Notes: generated from the letters alone by a model not told the origin. A stretch of 42,731 nt of DNA from Clostridia bacterium (GCA_021201905.1 JAJQEA010000013.1:1-42731); one strand, 5' to 3'; shown: positions 15,669 through 25,564, counted from the first letter of the stretch. Numbers and translations: made by a program.

Positions 15669-16847
15669 ATGCTGATTAGTATTGCTTTTATGCTGATGCT
15701 GGGAATGTTTTTGGGCTGGGTGTGCAGGAGCCTGCGCCTGCCCGGCCTGATGGGGATGATTTTTACGGGGATTCTCCTGGGACCCTATGCCTTCAATCTG
15801 ATTGATGTGTCCATACTGAATATATCATCGGAGCTGAGGCGGATTGCCCTTATCATTATATTGATGAGGGCAGGGCTTTCCCTGGACCTAAATGACCTGA
15901 AGAAGGTGGGCCGGCCGGCTGTGCTCATGTGCTTTCTTCCGGCCTGCTTTGAGATATTGGGGATGGTCCTTCTGGCGCCGAAATTATTGGGAATTACGGT
16001 TCTGGACGCTGCCATCATGGGGGCTGTGGTGGGAGCGGTTTCTCCGGCTGTCATTGTTCCCAAGATGCTGAAGCTCATTGAAGATGGATACGGCACGGAT
16101 AAAGGAATTCCGCAATTGATTCTGGCGGGGGCTTCCGTGGATGATGTGTTTGTGATTGTGATGTTTACGGCGTTTGCAGGGCTGGCCCTGGGCGGGACAG
16201 TCTCGCCCTTGAGCTTTGTCAGGATACCTGTCTCCATACTGACGGGAAGCCTCATAGGACTGGCGGCCGGCTGGGCCCTGGCCCTATATTTTAAGAGAGT
16301 CCACATGCGGGACACGGTAAAGGTCATCATTCTGCTGTGCGTCGCCTTTATTCTGGTGACGCTGGAGGACATGTATTCGGATATCGTACCCTTTTCAGCC
16401 CTGATTTCAGTCATGGGAATGGGAATCGCCCTTCAAAAGAAACGGGAGGAGGCAGCCCGCCGGCTTTCCGTCAAGTTCAATAAGGTGTGGGTCTGCGCCG
16501 AAATCCTGCTCTTTGTCCTGGTGGGGGCAACCGTAAACCTCCGTTATGCATTGTCCGCAGGCCTGGGGGCAGTCATACTTATATTCGGCGTGCTGGTGTT
16601 CAGGATGGCCGGCGTGTTCTGCTGTCTGGCCGGGACGAAGCTTAACAGGAAGGAACGTGTATTCTGCATGATAGGGTATATGCCGAAGGCAACGGTGCAG
16701 GCAGCCATAGGCGGAATGCCTCTGGCCATGGGGCTGGCCTGCGGGGATATCGTTCTGACGGTGGCAGTGCTGGCCATATTGATTACCGCGCCTTTGGGAG
16801 CCTTTTTGATTGACCTGACCTATAAACGTTTTTTGCAGAGCCAGTGA
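15669..16847 (+). CDS. Cation/proton antiporter (CPA2 type)
   Basis: A 392-residue membrane protein of about 12 helices with AGGAGG 8 bp before the ATG. Family motifs: LRLPGLMGMIFTGILLGPY, LRRIALIIILMRAGLSLDL, the GAVVGAVSPAVIVPKML segment of the unwound helix, and GASVDDVFVIVMF with paired aspartates that bind the cation. Such proteins exchange Na+ or K+ (or fluoride in some cases) for protons. No C-terminal nucleotide-binding domain is attached. The structured leader suggests control by an ion or small ligand. It is transcribed alone. Confidence 0.92.
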   Translation: MLISIAFMLMLGMFLGWVCRSLRLPGLMGMIFTGILLGPYAFNLIDVSILNISSELRRIALIIILMRAGLSLDLNDLKKVGRPAVLMCFLPACFEILGMVLLAPKLLGITVLDAAIMGAVVGAVSPAVIVPKMLKLIEDGYGTDKGIPQLILAGASVDDVFVIVMFTAFAGLALGGTVSPLSFVRIPVSILTGSLIGLAAGWALALYFKRVHMRDTVKVIILLCVAFILVTLEDMYSDIVPFSALISVMGMGIALQKKREEAARRLSVKFNKVWVCAEILLFVLVGATVNLRYALSAGLGAVILIFGVLVFRMAGVFCCLAGTKLNRKERVFCMIGYMPKATVQAAIGGMPLAMGLACGDIVLTVAVLAILITAPLGAFLIDLTYKRFLQSQ

Positions 16848-17010
16848 AAGAAATTGTTTTTGAGAGAAAGGTGCATCCAGCCATTGTGGAGAGACGGACA
16901 GCATGGTAAAATAAGGAAAGATACCGTGAGGAAGTCTGGGGCCATTACTCCCGTCCGGATGTGCTGAGGCTCCAGGTTGATGACAGATAATCCAGAGGAA
17001 AGCAGGTTGA

Positions 17011-20000
17011 ATGGGCGTGAAAATAAAATCAGACACAGAGCTGCAGCAGCGATTGGAGGATGTGAAAAAACTGGCCAGCCGCATGATGCACATGCACTAT
17101 TGCGAGCATGATATAGAGGGAATCACCTCCTGCTTTTCAGAACAGTTTTCCTGGATGGGAGCTGGGGAACAGGAATATTTGTCAGGCAGACAGGCCTGCG
17201 CGGACCATTTCCGGAAATTCCGGGAGACCATACCCGACTGTAATATCTGGGATGAGGAGTACCAGGTGGTCTGTCCCATGGAGGACCTGTACGTTGTCAT
17301 GGGAAGGATGTGGATAACCACGGATCCCAGCACCCAGATGTACCTGAAGGTACACCAGCGGGTGACGTTCGTGTTTCAGGATACGGAGAAAGGTCTTACA
17401 TGCTCCCACATCCATTGTTCCAACCCCTATCAGGAGATGATGGACGGGGAGAGCTTTCCGGAGAAAATCGGCAGGCAGTCCTATGAGTATGTCCAGGAGC
17501 GCCTAAACGCCCTGGAGGAGGAGACCAAACAGCAGAACCGCCAGCTGGAGGTAATCATGTCCTCCATTGCGGGCGGGCTGAAGATAAGCAATGACAATGA
17601 CACCTACTCCTTCGCCTTTGTCAGCCGGGAGGCGGCGGCCCTGTTCGGCTATACCGTGGAGGAATTCATAGAGGTTACCGGGGGGACAGCGGTGGGCAAT
17701 GTATATCCGCCCGACCTTCCGGGCGCTCTGGCGGACTGTGCCGAGGCGTTCAGGGACGGGAACCTGACATATTCCACCCGTTACAGGGTGCGCTGTAAGG
17801 ACGGGAGCTTGAAATGGATCATTGACAGCGGTAAAAAGGCCCAGGACGCAGACGGAAACTGGATGGTCAACAGCCTGTATCTGGATGTGACCAAATCGGA
17901 GGAAGACGCCCAGTGCCTGAGAGAGCAGACCCAGCTTCTGACCAGTATTTATGATACGGTTCCCTGCGGCATCATCCGTTTTGTCAGGGACACAGAGGGC
18001 AGATTCCGCCTTGTGTCCATCAATAAGGCCGTATTGTCGCTGATGGGCTACAGGGATATGGAGGAGGGCTTTAAAGACTGGCACGACGGCGTTATGGGGG
18101 CCGTGCTGGAGGAGGACCGGCTTATATTGCAGGAGGTGTACCGCAGGCTGCAAACCATTGGCGACCGGCAGGACCAGGAATACAGGGTCAGGTGGAAGGA
18201 CGGAAGCATCCACTGGATGGAGGGTACCAGCATGATTGTGGGGGTAACGCCCCAGGGTGAGGATATTTTGCAGTGCACGGTTGTGGATATCACCCAGCGC
18301 AAGATTCTCCAGGAACAGCTGGAGAGGGAGCAGGAGATGTACCGGATTTCCATGGAGGCCAGCTCAGCCGTCATGTTTGAATACCGTATGGATGAGGATG
18401 TGTTCATCAGCTATGAGCCCAGGACCGGACAGGGTGTGATCCGCAACGAGGTGGGAGATTACTCCAGGACTCTGATGGAACGGCAGGTGGTGCATCCGGA
18501 CGATGTGCCCACGGTCATTGACAATATATGCAACGGCCGCTCTGAGGTCTTTGAGGTACGTCTGTCCGTTCCCGGCGGAATACCCGGCATCTATATCTGG
18601 CACAGAGTCAACAGCAGGCTGATGATGGAGGATGGGAAGCCCAGCAGGGTGGTGGGGGCGCTCCACAACATCCATTCCATGAAATCAAAGCTGTCCGAGA
18701 ACAGCGAGCGCCTGTATATGAGCCAGTCAGCGCTCCAGGCCATCAATGGCGTGTATGTGAGCATTTTCCATGTGAACCTGCCGGAGGACAGCTACTATGC
18801 GGTAAGACTGCCGGAAGCCCGCAGAGGGGCGGTGCTGCCCAGAAGCGGATCCTATTCCTCAGAGCTCTGCGGCTATATCCTGTCGGATGTGGACCGGGAG
18901 GACAGGAGCCGGGTAAGGTCCATCTGCGACCGTGACTGGCTCATGAGGGAGCTGGCCGCAGGAAACGAACACATTGAAGTGGAGTTCAGGCACTGCCAGT
19001 CTCCGCTGTGGCTGCGCCTGGAGGTCCACATGGTTGGGGCCGCGGAGGGCAGGCCCAGGACAGCCATTATAGCCCTGCGCAACATCAGCGCCGAGAAACA
19101 GAGGGAACTGGAGTATTACGACGAGGAGAAGAAGGCCAAGCACGCCCTGGAGGAGGCATATGATTCCCTGAACCGCGCCAACCAGGCCAAGTCGGATTTC
19201 CTCTCCAGGATGAGCCACGACATCCGCACGCCCATGAACGCCATCATGGGTATGACTGCCATAGCTCAGAACAATCTTCACAACAGTGATAAGACAGAGG
19301 ACTGTCTGGCTAAAATCAGCCTTTCAGGCAGCCACCTTCTGGATTTGCTCAACAAGGTCCTGGATATGTCGAAAATAGAGTCCGGCAATGTGGGGCTCAG
19401 CGAGGACGCTTTCTGCCTGGGCGAATTGGTGGAGGAGGTATCCCTTATCATCAAGCCGGATATGGACAGCAGAGGGCAGGAATTATCCATTGACGTAAAA
19501 GAGGTGGAACACCATGCCGTATACGGAGACGCGGTCCGGGTCAAGCAGATTCTCATCAACCTTTTATCCAACGCGGTGAAGTACACCCCTGACAAAGGGC
19601 ATATCGCGGTATCCCTGGAAGAGAAGCTTTCCAGCGAAAGCGGGGTGGGATGCTTTGAGTTTGTGGTGGAGGACGACGGAATCGGCATGGCGCCTGAATT
19701 CCTGGAAAAACTGTTCATGCCCTTTGAACGGGCCGAGGATTCCAGGGTCAGCCAGGTCCAGGGAACGGGACTGGGACTGGCTATAACCAGGAACCTGGTA
19801 CAGATGATGAACGGCACCATCCGGGTGGAAAGCCAGCTGAACAGAGGGACCCGGTTTATTGTGACCATATATCTGAAGCTGGCCGGGGAAGAGGAGGCCG
19901 GAGAACGGCCTGGGGACGGAAATGCCACGGAGAACCCGGCACCGTTTCCACCGGGGACGTGTGTGCTGCTTGCGGAGGACAATGAGCTGAACCGTGAAAC

Positions 20001-20367
20001 TGTGGTGGAGCTTTTGACTATGTTCGGAATCACAGCCGTGTGTGCTGTCAACGGACAGGAGGCCGTGGAACGGTTTAAGGCGGACCCGCCCGGGACCTAT
20101 GCACTCATCCTCATGGATATCCAGATGCCGGTGATGGACGGCTACACGGCAGCCAGCGCCATCCGCAGCCTGGGCAGGACGGGACAGCGACCGGACGGGG
20201 CGGGGATTCCCATTATCGCCCTTACGGCCAACGCCTTTGCCGACGATGTGTACCGGGCCAGACAGGCCGGGATGGATGAGCATGTGACAAAGCCACTGGA
20301 AATCAACCGGCTGCTGGAAATCATGCACCGGTATCTGGACGGTCCTGACCGGGACCAACCGGAATAA
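17011..20367 (+). CDS. Hybrid sensor histidine kinase/response regulator with SnoaL-like N-terminus and several PAS domains
   Basis: 1118 residues, no signal peptide or clear membrane segment, so probably cytoplasmic. Residues about 8-150 match a SnoaL/NTF2-like sensor fold (SRMMHMHYCEHDIEGITSCF, GRMWITTDPSTQ). A coiled coil (160-185) leads to PAS domains at about 185-295, 310-435 and 440-560. The kinase core has FLSRMSHDIRTPMNAIMGM with phospho-acceptor His736, the N box LLSNAVKYTP, DDGIGM and GTGLGLAI. A receiver domain follows with LAEDNELNRET, phospho-acceptor Asp1036 in LMDIQMPVMDG and the LTANAF/TKP residues. It would run an internal phosphorelay; there is no output domain, so a partner elsewhere is expected. 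Confidence 0.92.
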   Translation: MGVKIKSDTELQQRLEDVKKLASRMMHMHYCEHDIEGITSCFSEQFSWMGAGEQEYLSGRQACADHFRKFRETIPDCNIWDEEYQVVCPMEDLYVVMGRMWITTDPSTQMYLKVHQRVTFVFQDTEKGLTCSHIHCSNPYQEMMDGESFPEKIGRQSYEYVQERLNALEEETKQQNRQLEVIMSSIAGGLKISNDNDTYSFAFVSREAAALFGYTVEEFIEVTGGTAVGNVYPPDLPGALADCAEAFRDGNLTYSTRYRVRCKDGSLKWIIDSGKKAQDADGNWMVNSLYLDVTKSEEDAQCLREQTQLLTSIYDTVPCGIIRFVRDTEGRFRLVSINKAVLSLMGYRDMEEGFKDWHDGVMGAVLEEDRLILQEVYRRLQTIGDRQDQEYRVRWKDGSIHWMEGTSMIVGVTPQGEDILQCTVVDITQRKILQEQLEREQEMYRISMEASSAVMFEYRMDEDVFISYEPRTGQGVIRNEVGDYSRTLMERQVVHPDDVPTVIDNICNGRSEVFEVRLSVPGGIPGIYIWHRVNSRLMMEDGKPSRVVGALHNIHSMKSKLSENSERLYMSQSALQAINGVYVSIFHVNLPEDSYYAVRLPEARRGAVLPRSGSYSSELCGYILSDVDREDRSRVRSICDRDWLMRELAAGNEHIEVEFRHCQSPLWLRLEVHMVGAAEGRPRTAIIALRNISAEKQRELEYYDEEKKAKHALEEAYDSLNRANQAKSDFLSRMSHDIRTPMNAIMGMTAIAQNNLHNSDKTEDCLAKISLSGSHLLDLLNKVLDMSKIESGNVGLSEDAFCLGELVEEVSLIIKPDMDSRGQELSIDVKEVEHHAVYGDAVRVKQILINLLSNAVKYTPDKGHIAVSLEEKLSSESGVGCFEFVVEDDGIGMAPEFLEKLFMPFERAEDSRVSQVQGTGLGLAITRNLVQMMNGTIRVESQLNRGTRFIVTIYLKLAGEEEAGERPGDGNATENPAPFPPGTCVLLAEDNELNRETVVELLTMFGITAVCAVNGQEAVERFKADPPGTYALILMDIQMPVMDGYTAASAIRSLGRTGQRPDGAGIPIIALTANAFADDVYRARQAGMDEHVTKPLEINRLLEIMHRYLDGPDRDQPE

Positions 20368-20417
20368 AGGTTTGTTAAAGAATGGTAAGGATAAGCGGGA
20401 GAGGAAGGAACGGATAC

Positions 20418-21035
20418 ATGATGACTGAAAAAGAACGGATGTTGTCGGAAAAGCTTTATATTCCACAGGATGAGGAGCTTGCGGCGGACTGCGCCAGATC
20501 CAGGCGTCTGGTCCGGCTGATTAACGGGACCACGGAAGAACAGGCGGAGTACAGGGTGCAGCTTTTTAAGGAGCTGTTTGCCAGGACAGGGGAGCATTTA
20601 TGGGTGGAACCGCCCTTTCGCTGTGACTACGGCTGCCATATTTCTGTGGGTGAAAATTTCTACGCTAATTTTGACTGCATTATTTTGGATGTATGCGATG
20701 TGACCATCGGGGATAATGTGTTCCTCGCCCCCAGGGTGTGCATCTACACCGCGGGCCATCCCATCGACGCCGGGGTGCGCCGCAGGCAGCTGGAATACGG
20801 AAAGAAGGTAGTGATTGGGAATGATGTGTGGGTGGGAGGAAATACTGTCATCAATCCCGGCGTCACCATTGGGGACAATGTGGTCATTGGTTCGGGGTCC
20901 GTGGTTACGAAGGACATTCCGTCCGGCGTCATTGCGGCCGGGAATCCCTGCCGTGTCCTCCGCCCTGTCACAGAGGAGGATACCAGGTACTGGGAGGAGC
21001 TAGAAAGAGAATATCGCAGAAGCAGAGGAGAGTAA
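20418..21035 (+). CDS. Maltose/galactoside O-acetyltransferase-like protein (LbH family)
   Basis: The start at 20418 follows GAGGAAGGAA; 20382 lacks a site. About 205 residues. The N-terminal maltose-acetyltransferase helix region (KERMLSEKLYIPQDEEL) precedes a left-handed beta-helix of hexapeptide repeats with the catalytic histidine in YTAGHPID, then IGNDVWVGGNTVINPGVTIG and the PCRVLRPVTEED end. It transfers acetyl from acetyl-CoA to a sugar hydroxyl. It lies 50 bp after the kinase and 3 bp before the methyltransferase gene. Confidence 0.93.
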   Translation: MMTEKERMLSEKLYIPQDEELAADCARSRRLVRLINGTTEEQAEYRVQLFKELFARTGEHLWVEPPFRCDYGCHISVGENFYANFDCIILDVCDVTIGDNVFLAPRVCIYTAGHPIDAGVRRRQLEYGKKVVIGNDVWVGGNTVINPGVTIGDNVVIGSGSVVTKDIPSGVIAAGNPCRVLRPVTEEDTRYWEELEREYRRSRGE

Positions 21036-21038
21036 GTC

Positions 21039-22088
21039 ATGGAACAGGAAGGACAAAAGCACCAGCGCCGTGTGCGGTACAGGGGAACCCATCCCAAACG
21101 TTATGAGGAAAAATACAAGGAGCTCCAGCCGGAAAAGTACCCGGAAACCGTGGCAAAGGTCATCCAGAAGGGAAGTACCCCCATGGGTATGCATATCCCC
21201 ATCATGGTAAATGAGATACTGGATTTTTTGCAGATACAGCCGGGCCAGACCGGCCTGGACGCCACTCTGGGATACGGGGGCCATACCAGCAGGATGCTGG
21301 AGCGCCTGGAGTCAAAGGGGCATATCTACGCCCTGGATGTGGATTCCATCGAGATGGAAAAGACCAGAAAGCGGCTTGAACAAATGGGCTACGGGCCGGA
21401 GATACTTACCATCCGGAAGCTGAACTTTGCCAATATAGACCAGATAGCCCGGGAATCGGGACCTCTGGATTTTGTGCTGGCGGATCTGGGTGTGTCGTCC
21501 ATGCAGATTGATAATCCGTCCAGAGGTTTTTCCTTTAAGAAAGAGGGCCCCCTGGACCTGCGTCTGGACCCGCTTAAGGGGGAGCCTGCATCTGAGCGGC
21601 TCAAAGGCCTGACCCAGGAGGAACTGACCGGCATGCTCATAGAGAACTCCGACGAACCCTATGCGGAGGAGATTGCCCGCGCGGTTATGGGTGAAATCAA
21701 GCGGGGAAGGGAGGTTGCCACCACCACCAGGCTATATGAGATGATAGACAGGGCCCTGGCGTTTATACCGGAGGAGGAACGGAAGGAGGCAGTGAAGAAG
21801 TCCTGCCAGAGGACATTTCAGGCCCTGCGTATTGATGTGAACAGCGAGTTTGAGGTGCTGTATGAATTCCTGGACAAGCTTCCGGGCGTATTAAAGCCGG
21901 GAGGACGGGCGGCTATCCTGACCTTCCATTCCGGAGAGGACAGGATCGTGAAGAAATCATTTAAGGAAATGTACAGGGCGGGGCTTTACAGCCAGGTTGC
22001 CACGGATGTGATCCGCCCTACGGCAGAGGAGTGCAGGATGAACAGCCGCGCTCATTCCACGAAAATGCGGTGGGCCGTTAAGGCATGA
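21039..22088 (+). CDS. RsmH-like rRNA small subunit methyltransferase with extra N-terminal region
   Basis: 349 residues, about 40 longer than classical RsmH. The first ~48 residues are basic and charged (HQRRVRYRGTHPKRYEEKY). The core matches 16S rRNA (cytosine1402-N4) methyltransferase: HIPIMVNEILDFL, LDATLGYGGHTSRML, LADLGVSSMQID, SFKKEGPLDLRLDP, RTFQALRIDVN and ILTFHSGEDRIVKKSF. Classical RsmH has ATLGGGGHS and SFHSLEDR, so there are small changes. It is not beside mraZ/ftsL, so it may be a paralogue of the canonical rsmH; whether it modifies C1402 is unknown. Confidence 0.85.
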   Translation: MEQEGQKHQRRVRYRGTHPKRYEEKYKELQPEKYPETVAKVIQKGSTPMGMHIPIMVNEILDFLQIQPGQTGLDATLGYGGHTSRMLERLESKGHIYALDVDSIEMEKTRKRLEQMGYGPEILTIRKLNFANIDQIARESGPLDFVLADLGVSSMQIDNPSRGFSFKKEGPLDLRLDPLKGEPASERLKGLTQEELTGMLIENSDEPYAEEIARAVMGEIKRGREVATTTRLYEMIDRALAFIPEEERKEAVKKSCQRTFQALRIDVNSEFEVLYEFLDKLPGVLKPGGRAAILTFHSGEDRIVKKSFKEMYRAGLYSQVATDVIRPTAEECRMNSRAHSTKMRWAVKA

Positions 22089-22116
22089 CATAGCACGGAT
22101 GCAGGGAGGTATCATA

Positions 22117-23130
22117 ATGAAAGCATTATTTATAGGGGGAACAGGAACCATCAGCACGGCCGTGACAGCGCTGGCCAGGGAGAGAGGCTGGGAGGTTACC
22201 CTTCTCAACAGGGGCTCCAAACCAGTGCCGGAGGGAATGGAATCCATTGTAGCGGATATTCACGACGAGGAAGGGGTGGCCCGCATCATGGAGGGCAGGA
22301 CATTTGACGTGGTGGCCCAGTTCATCGCGTATGGGGCGGAGGATGTGGAGCGTGACATACGGCTTTTCCAGGGAAGGACCGGGCAGTATATTTTCATCAG
22401 CAGCGCGTCCGCCTACCAGAAACCCATGGCAGGCTGTCCCATAACGGAGAGCACGCCTTTAATCAATCCCTATTGGGAATATTCCCGCAAAAAGATTGAC
22501 GCGGAGGAGGTGCTGACGGCAGCGTACCGCAGGAGGGGATTCCCTGTTACGATTGTGCGCCCCAGCCACACATACGATGGTAAAAAGCCGCCGGTGGCCA
22601 TCCATGGTGATAAGGGCAACTGGCAGATATTAAAGCGGATACTGGAGGGAAAGCCCATCATCATACCGGGGGACGGCACCTCCCTGTGGACCCTGACCCA
22701 CTCCGCTGATTTTGCCAGGGGGTATGTGGGACTTATGGGCAATCCCCATGCCATAGGCAATGCCTACCATATCACCAGCGATGAGTCCATGACATGGAAC
22801 CAGATTTATGAAACCCTGGCAGAGGCATTGGACAGGCCCCTCAACGCCCTTCATGTGGCCTCTGATTTTCTGGCGGAGCATGGTAAGGAATACGATTTTG
22901 CGGGCCAGCTTCTGGGGGACAAGGCGTGTACGGTCCTGTTTGACAATATGAAAATCAAGAGGGCGGTGTCTGATTTTGTGTGCAGGGTGTCCATGGCAGA
23001 GGGGATTAGAAGCTCGGTCCGCTATATGATGGACCATCCCGAGAGCCAGACCCCGGATCCTCAGTTTGACGCGTGGTGTGACCGCATAGCAGGGGCATGG
23101 AAGGCTGCGGATGAGGCCTTTGGAAAATAG
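22117..23130 (+). CDS. NAD-dependent epimerase/dehydratase (atypical SDR, CSP41-like)
   Basis: The start at 22117 follows GGGAGG; 22099 is an upstream in-frame ATG without a site. About 337 residues. Rossmann motif MKALFIGGTGTISTAV, then FDVVAQFIAYG, IFISSASAY, the YWEYSRKK segment (SDR Tyr-x3-Lys) and FPVTIVRPSHTYD. Similar proteins resemble nucleotide-sugar epimerases or RNA-binding chloroplast CSP41, with substrates rarely known. It lies 28 bp after the RsmH gene and 34 bp before tag. Confidence 0.85.
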   Translation: MKALFIGGTGTISTAVTALARERGWEVTLLNRGSKPVPEGMESIVADIHDEEGVARIMEGRTFDVVAQFIAYGAEDVERDIRLFQGRTGQYIFISSASAYQKPMAGCPITESTPLINPYWEYSRKKIDAEEVLTAAYRRRGFPVTIVRPSHTYDGKKPPVAIHGDKGNWQILKRILEGKPIIIPGDGTSLWTLTHSADFARGYVGLMGNPHAIGNAYHITSDESMTWNQIYETLAEALDRPLNALHVASDFLAEHGKEYDFAGQLLGDKACTVLFDNMKIKRAVSDFVCRVSMAEGIRSSVRYMMDHPESQTPDPQFDAWCDRIAGAWKAADEAFGK

Positions 23131-23164
23131 GAAAAGGGGGCAAAGGGCAGGAGGACCGGGATAA

Positions 23165-23770
23165 ATGGACGGGTGTACATGGTGTCTGTGCAATGAAAAG
23201 ATGAAGAAATACCATGATGAAGAATGGGGCGTCCCTCTGCATGATGACTACAAGCAGTTTGAGTTTCTTATGATGGAAGTCATGCAGTGCGGGCTGAACT
23301 GGAACATGATGATACAGAAGCGGGAAATCTTCCGCCAGTGTTTTGACGGCTTTGACTACGACCGGATTGCGGCGTATACAGAGGCTGATATTGAGCGGAT
23401 TCTGTCCCGGGAGGGGATGATTAAATCCCGCAGAAAGATAGAGGCTGTCATCCATAATGCCAGATGCTTTCAGAAGGTCAGGGAGGAATACGGCTCATTC
23501 AGTTCGTACATATGGAGCTTTTCCGGGGGCAAGACCATTCTCTACGCAGGCCATCAAAAGGGAAAGATTCCGGCCTGCAACGCCCTGTCCCAGCAGGTCA
23601 GCCAGGAGTTAAGGAAACGCGGATTTAAGTATCTGGGTCCGGTAACGGTTTACTCCCATCTCCAGGCCTGCGGCGTGATTGATGACCACGGGGAGGGATG
23701 CTTCCGGTATCATGATATTGTGGAGCATTATCCCACCGTGAGGAAGCGGGACAAGAAGCAGGACGCATAG
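23165..23770 (+). CDS. tag: DNA-3-methyladenine glycosylase I
   Basis: 201 residues, normal for Tag. The zinc-snap residues are in place: Cys4 and His17 (CTWC...KYHDEEWG) and the C-terminal HLQAC pair. It also shows FEFLMMEVMQCGLNW, where the base-recognition pocket lies, and GRRKIEAV-like RRKIEAVIHNA. It excises 3-methyladenine from alkylated DNA. A terminator follows, ending the kinase-to-tag run. Confidence 0.95.
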   Translation: MDGCTWCLCNEKMKKYHDEEWGVPLHDDYKQFEFLMMEVMQCGLNWNMMIQKREIFRQCFDGFDYDRIAAYTEADIERILSREGMIKSRRKIEAVIHNARCFQKVREEYGSFSSYIWSFSGGKTILYAGHQKGKIPACNALSQQVSQELRKRGFKYLGPVTVYSHLQACGVIDDHGEGCFRYHDIVEHYPTVRKRDKKQDA

Positions 23771-23801
23771 ATAACAGTTTTCTCCAATGAGGATATGAAA
23801 G

Positions 23802-23834
23802 GGATTCCGGGCTCTGGGGCCGGGAATCCTTTTT
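23802..23834 (+). terminator. Rho-independent terminator after tag
   Basis: GGATTCC (from 23802) pairs with GGAATCC (23823-23829), with a partly paired GC-rich interior, followed by TTTTT. It lies 32 bp after the tag stop and faces the next gene 160 bp away. Confidence 0.75.
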
Positions 23835-23995
23835 GTGTATGACGGGTTGATTTCTGCGGCCTCCGGCCGGAAGGATTCCTCTTACACCATGCGACAGAAA
23901 AGCTTTAAATGAAATTAAGAAAGACGAAAAGAACAAAGGCTGCATGTGTGCTACCATAGAATTATCAGAGCGTGTGAAGTGAGGAGGAGACCATT

Positions 23996-24634
23996 ATGAA
24001 AATGAGATGGCGTGTGGCGGCGGTTATCGTATGTGCGGCGGCATTGTCTTACTGCGCGGACAACCGGCCCGATCTGACGCTGGCAGAGAAACCGGTGATT
24101 TATCTCTATCCGCAGCAGGAGCAGGAGGTCAGCGTCAGGCTGGACTACGATGGGAGGCTGATGGATACGGTTCCGGCCTACGGGGACGGATGGAGGGTGA
24201 CAGCCTGGCCGGACGGCAGGCTGGTGAATCAGAGCGACGGGCAGGAGTACCCTTATCTGTTCTGGGAAGGAGAGGACCGCACAGAGTATGACATGACTGA
24301 GGGGTTCGTGGTTCCGGGAGGGGAAACAGAGTCATTTCTCAGGGAGAAGCTGGAGTTTTTGGGGCTGAAGCAAAAGGAGTATGAGGAATTCATCCAATAC
24401 TGGCTGCCCAGAATGAAGGACAATCCCTATAACCTGGTTACATTCCAGAAGGAAGCCTATGAGGAGACGGCCAGACTTCATATTTCACCAAAACCGGACA
24501 GCATCCTCCGGGTATTCATGGTATATACACCGCTGGAGCAGCCTGTCCAGGTGGAGGAACCGGAGTTACGTGCATTTGAGAGGAAGGGCTTCACTGCGGT
24601 GGAGTGGGGAGGAAAGGAGATTTTGGCAAAATGA
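23996..24634 (+). CDS. Uncharacterised exported protein, KPVIYLYP family
   Basis: 212 residues, GGAGGAG ribosome binding site. An N-terminal hydrophobic segment (RVAAVIVCAAALSYCADN) could be a signal or weak lipobox at Cys20. The mature part has a KPVIYLYPQQEQEVSVRLDY start, a beta-rich centre (WRVTAWPDG, YPYLFWEGEDR), EEFIQYWLPRMKDNPYN and a VEWGGKE end. I have seen similar clostridial proteins without known function. Its TGA overlaps the ATG of the lipoprotein gene (24631), so it is translationally coupled to the unit that ends in a radical SAM maturase. Confidence 0.7.
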   Translation: MKMRWRVAAVIVCAAALSYCADNRPDLTLAEKPVIYLYPQQEQEVSVRLDYDGRLMDTVPAYGDGWRVTAWPDGRLVNQSDGQEYPYLFWEGEDRTEYDMTEGFVVPGGETESFLREKLEFLGLKQKEYEEFIQYWLPRMKDNPYNLVTFQKEAYEETARLHISPKPDSILRVFMVYTPLEQPVQVEEPELRAFERKGFTAVEWGGKEILAK

Positions 24635-25564
24635 AAGTAAAACCGGTTGTCTGCTATAAGAAACCCGGATATCCCACCGGGGCTGATATACAGTCCTGTC
24701 CGGAACTGCTAAAAAAGGGTGCCGGACAGATGGTCTAAAAATGGCGTGGTGCTGACGGCGCTGGGAATGTCCCTGGCCCTGTGCGCGTGCGCGGCCAAGG
24801 GAGATACAGAGCCGGAAGGAGCAGGCCGGACTCAGGGCGGGACGGGGGATGCCCACGGCAATATAACGGCCGGGGCAGAAGAAAGAACCGAAGGAAGTAT
24901 AGAAGGAAATACAGACGGAAGTACAAAAGGAAACGGGCAGGTGGCTCCTGTGTTTATTCATGGGGAAGGGACAGGCGCCTATGGTTGTGTAGCGGTGACC
25001 GCCCCTTTTTTCCTGTCAGAGGAGGAGGCATATGAAATCATAAAATCCGAGGCCGAAAGCTACGGAGGGATTGGGTTTGACCGTGATTCCCCGCCTGTGC
25101 TCGAAGACGTAAAAATACCGGAGAGCCGTCTGTTTGACGGACAGTCTGCCAAAAAGCGGTCCGTCAGGAAGGGTGATTTGCGTCTGGACGGAGCGGATGC
25201 GGATCATCAGATAGCATTTGAGTTCGTTTCCCAGGACGATGTGTATGAATGGAGAAAGGAGAACGAGAAGGCTGCGGCCACCTTTACGCTCTATGATGTG
25301 AAGGGGACAGCAAAACAGTTGAGGGAGGAGCTGGTTTCCTATGGACCGGACCTGTCCCTGGGAATTTTTTATGACCCCTGTAATGATGTGGATATGGAAG
25401 GAGCCTTTGATGCCATGGCAAGGGCGGAGGAACAGGGGGAGACCTTTGACTGGGATGGAGCGAAGCTGGAACAGGAGGCGGAGGCAAGGGCAAAGTCAGA
25501 GGAGGAGCTGCGCGCCCAGGTGCGTGATTTCCTGGATTGGCTCAAGGGACAGGGGGTAATCTGA
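24631..25564 (+). pseudogene. Lipoprotein-like partner of the radical SAM maturase, frameshifted near its start
   Basis: An ATG at 24631 overlaps the preceding stop and opens a 36-residue frame, MKVKPVVCYKKPGYPTGADI..., that stops at 24737. The main frame begins with a poor GTG (24719, no ribosome binding site) reading PDRWSKNGVVLTALGMSLAL. Removing one A from the A6 at 24711-24716 fuses them into ...PELLKRVPDRWSKN..., ending at 25564: about 310 residues with a long N-region, a membrane or lipobox segment (LALCAC) and a Gly/Glu/Thr-rich linker. The C-terminal domain has EEEAYEIIKSEAESYGGIGF and LYDVKGTAKQLREEL. Function unknown; the TGATG overlap with the radical SAM gene suggests a shared pathway. 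Confidence 0.7.
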
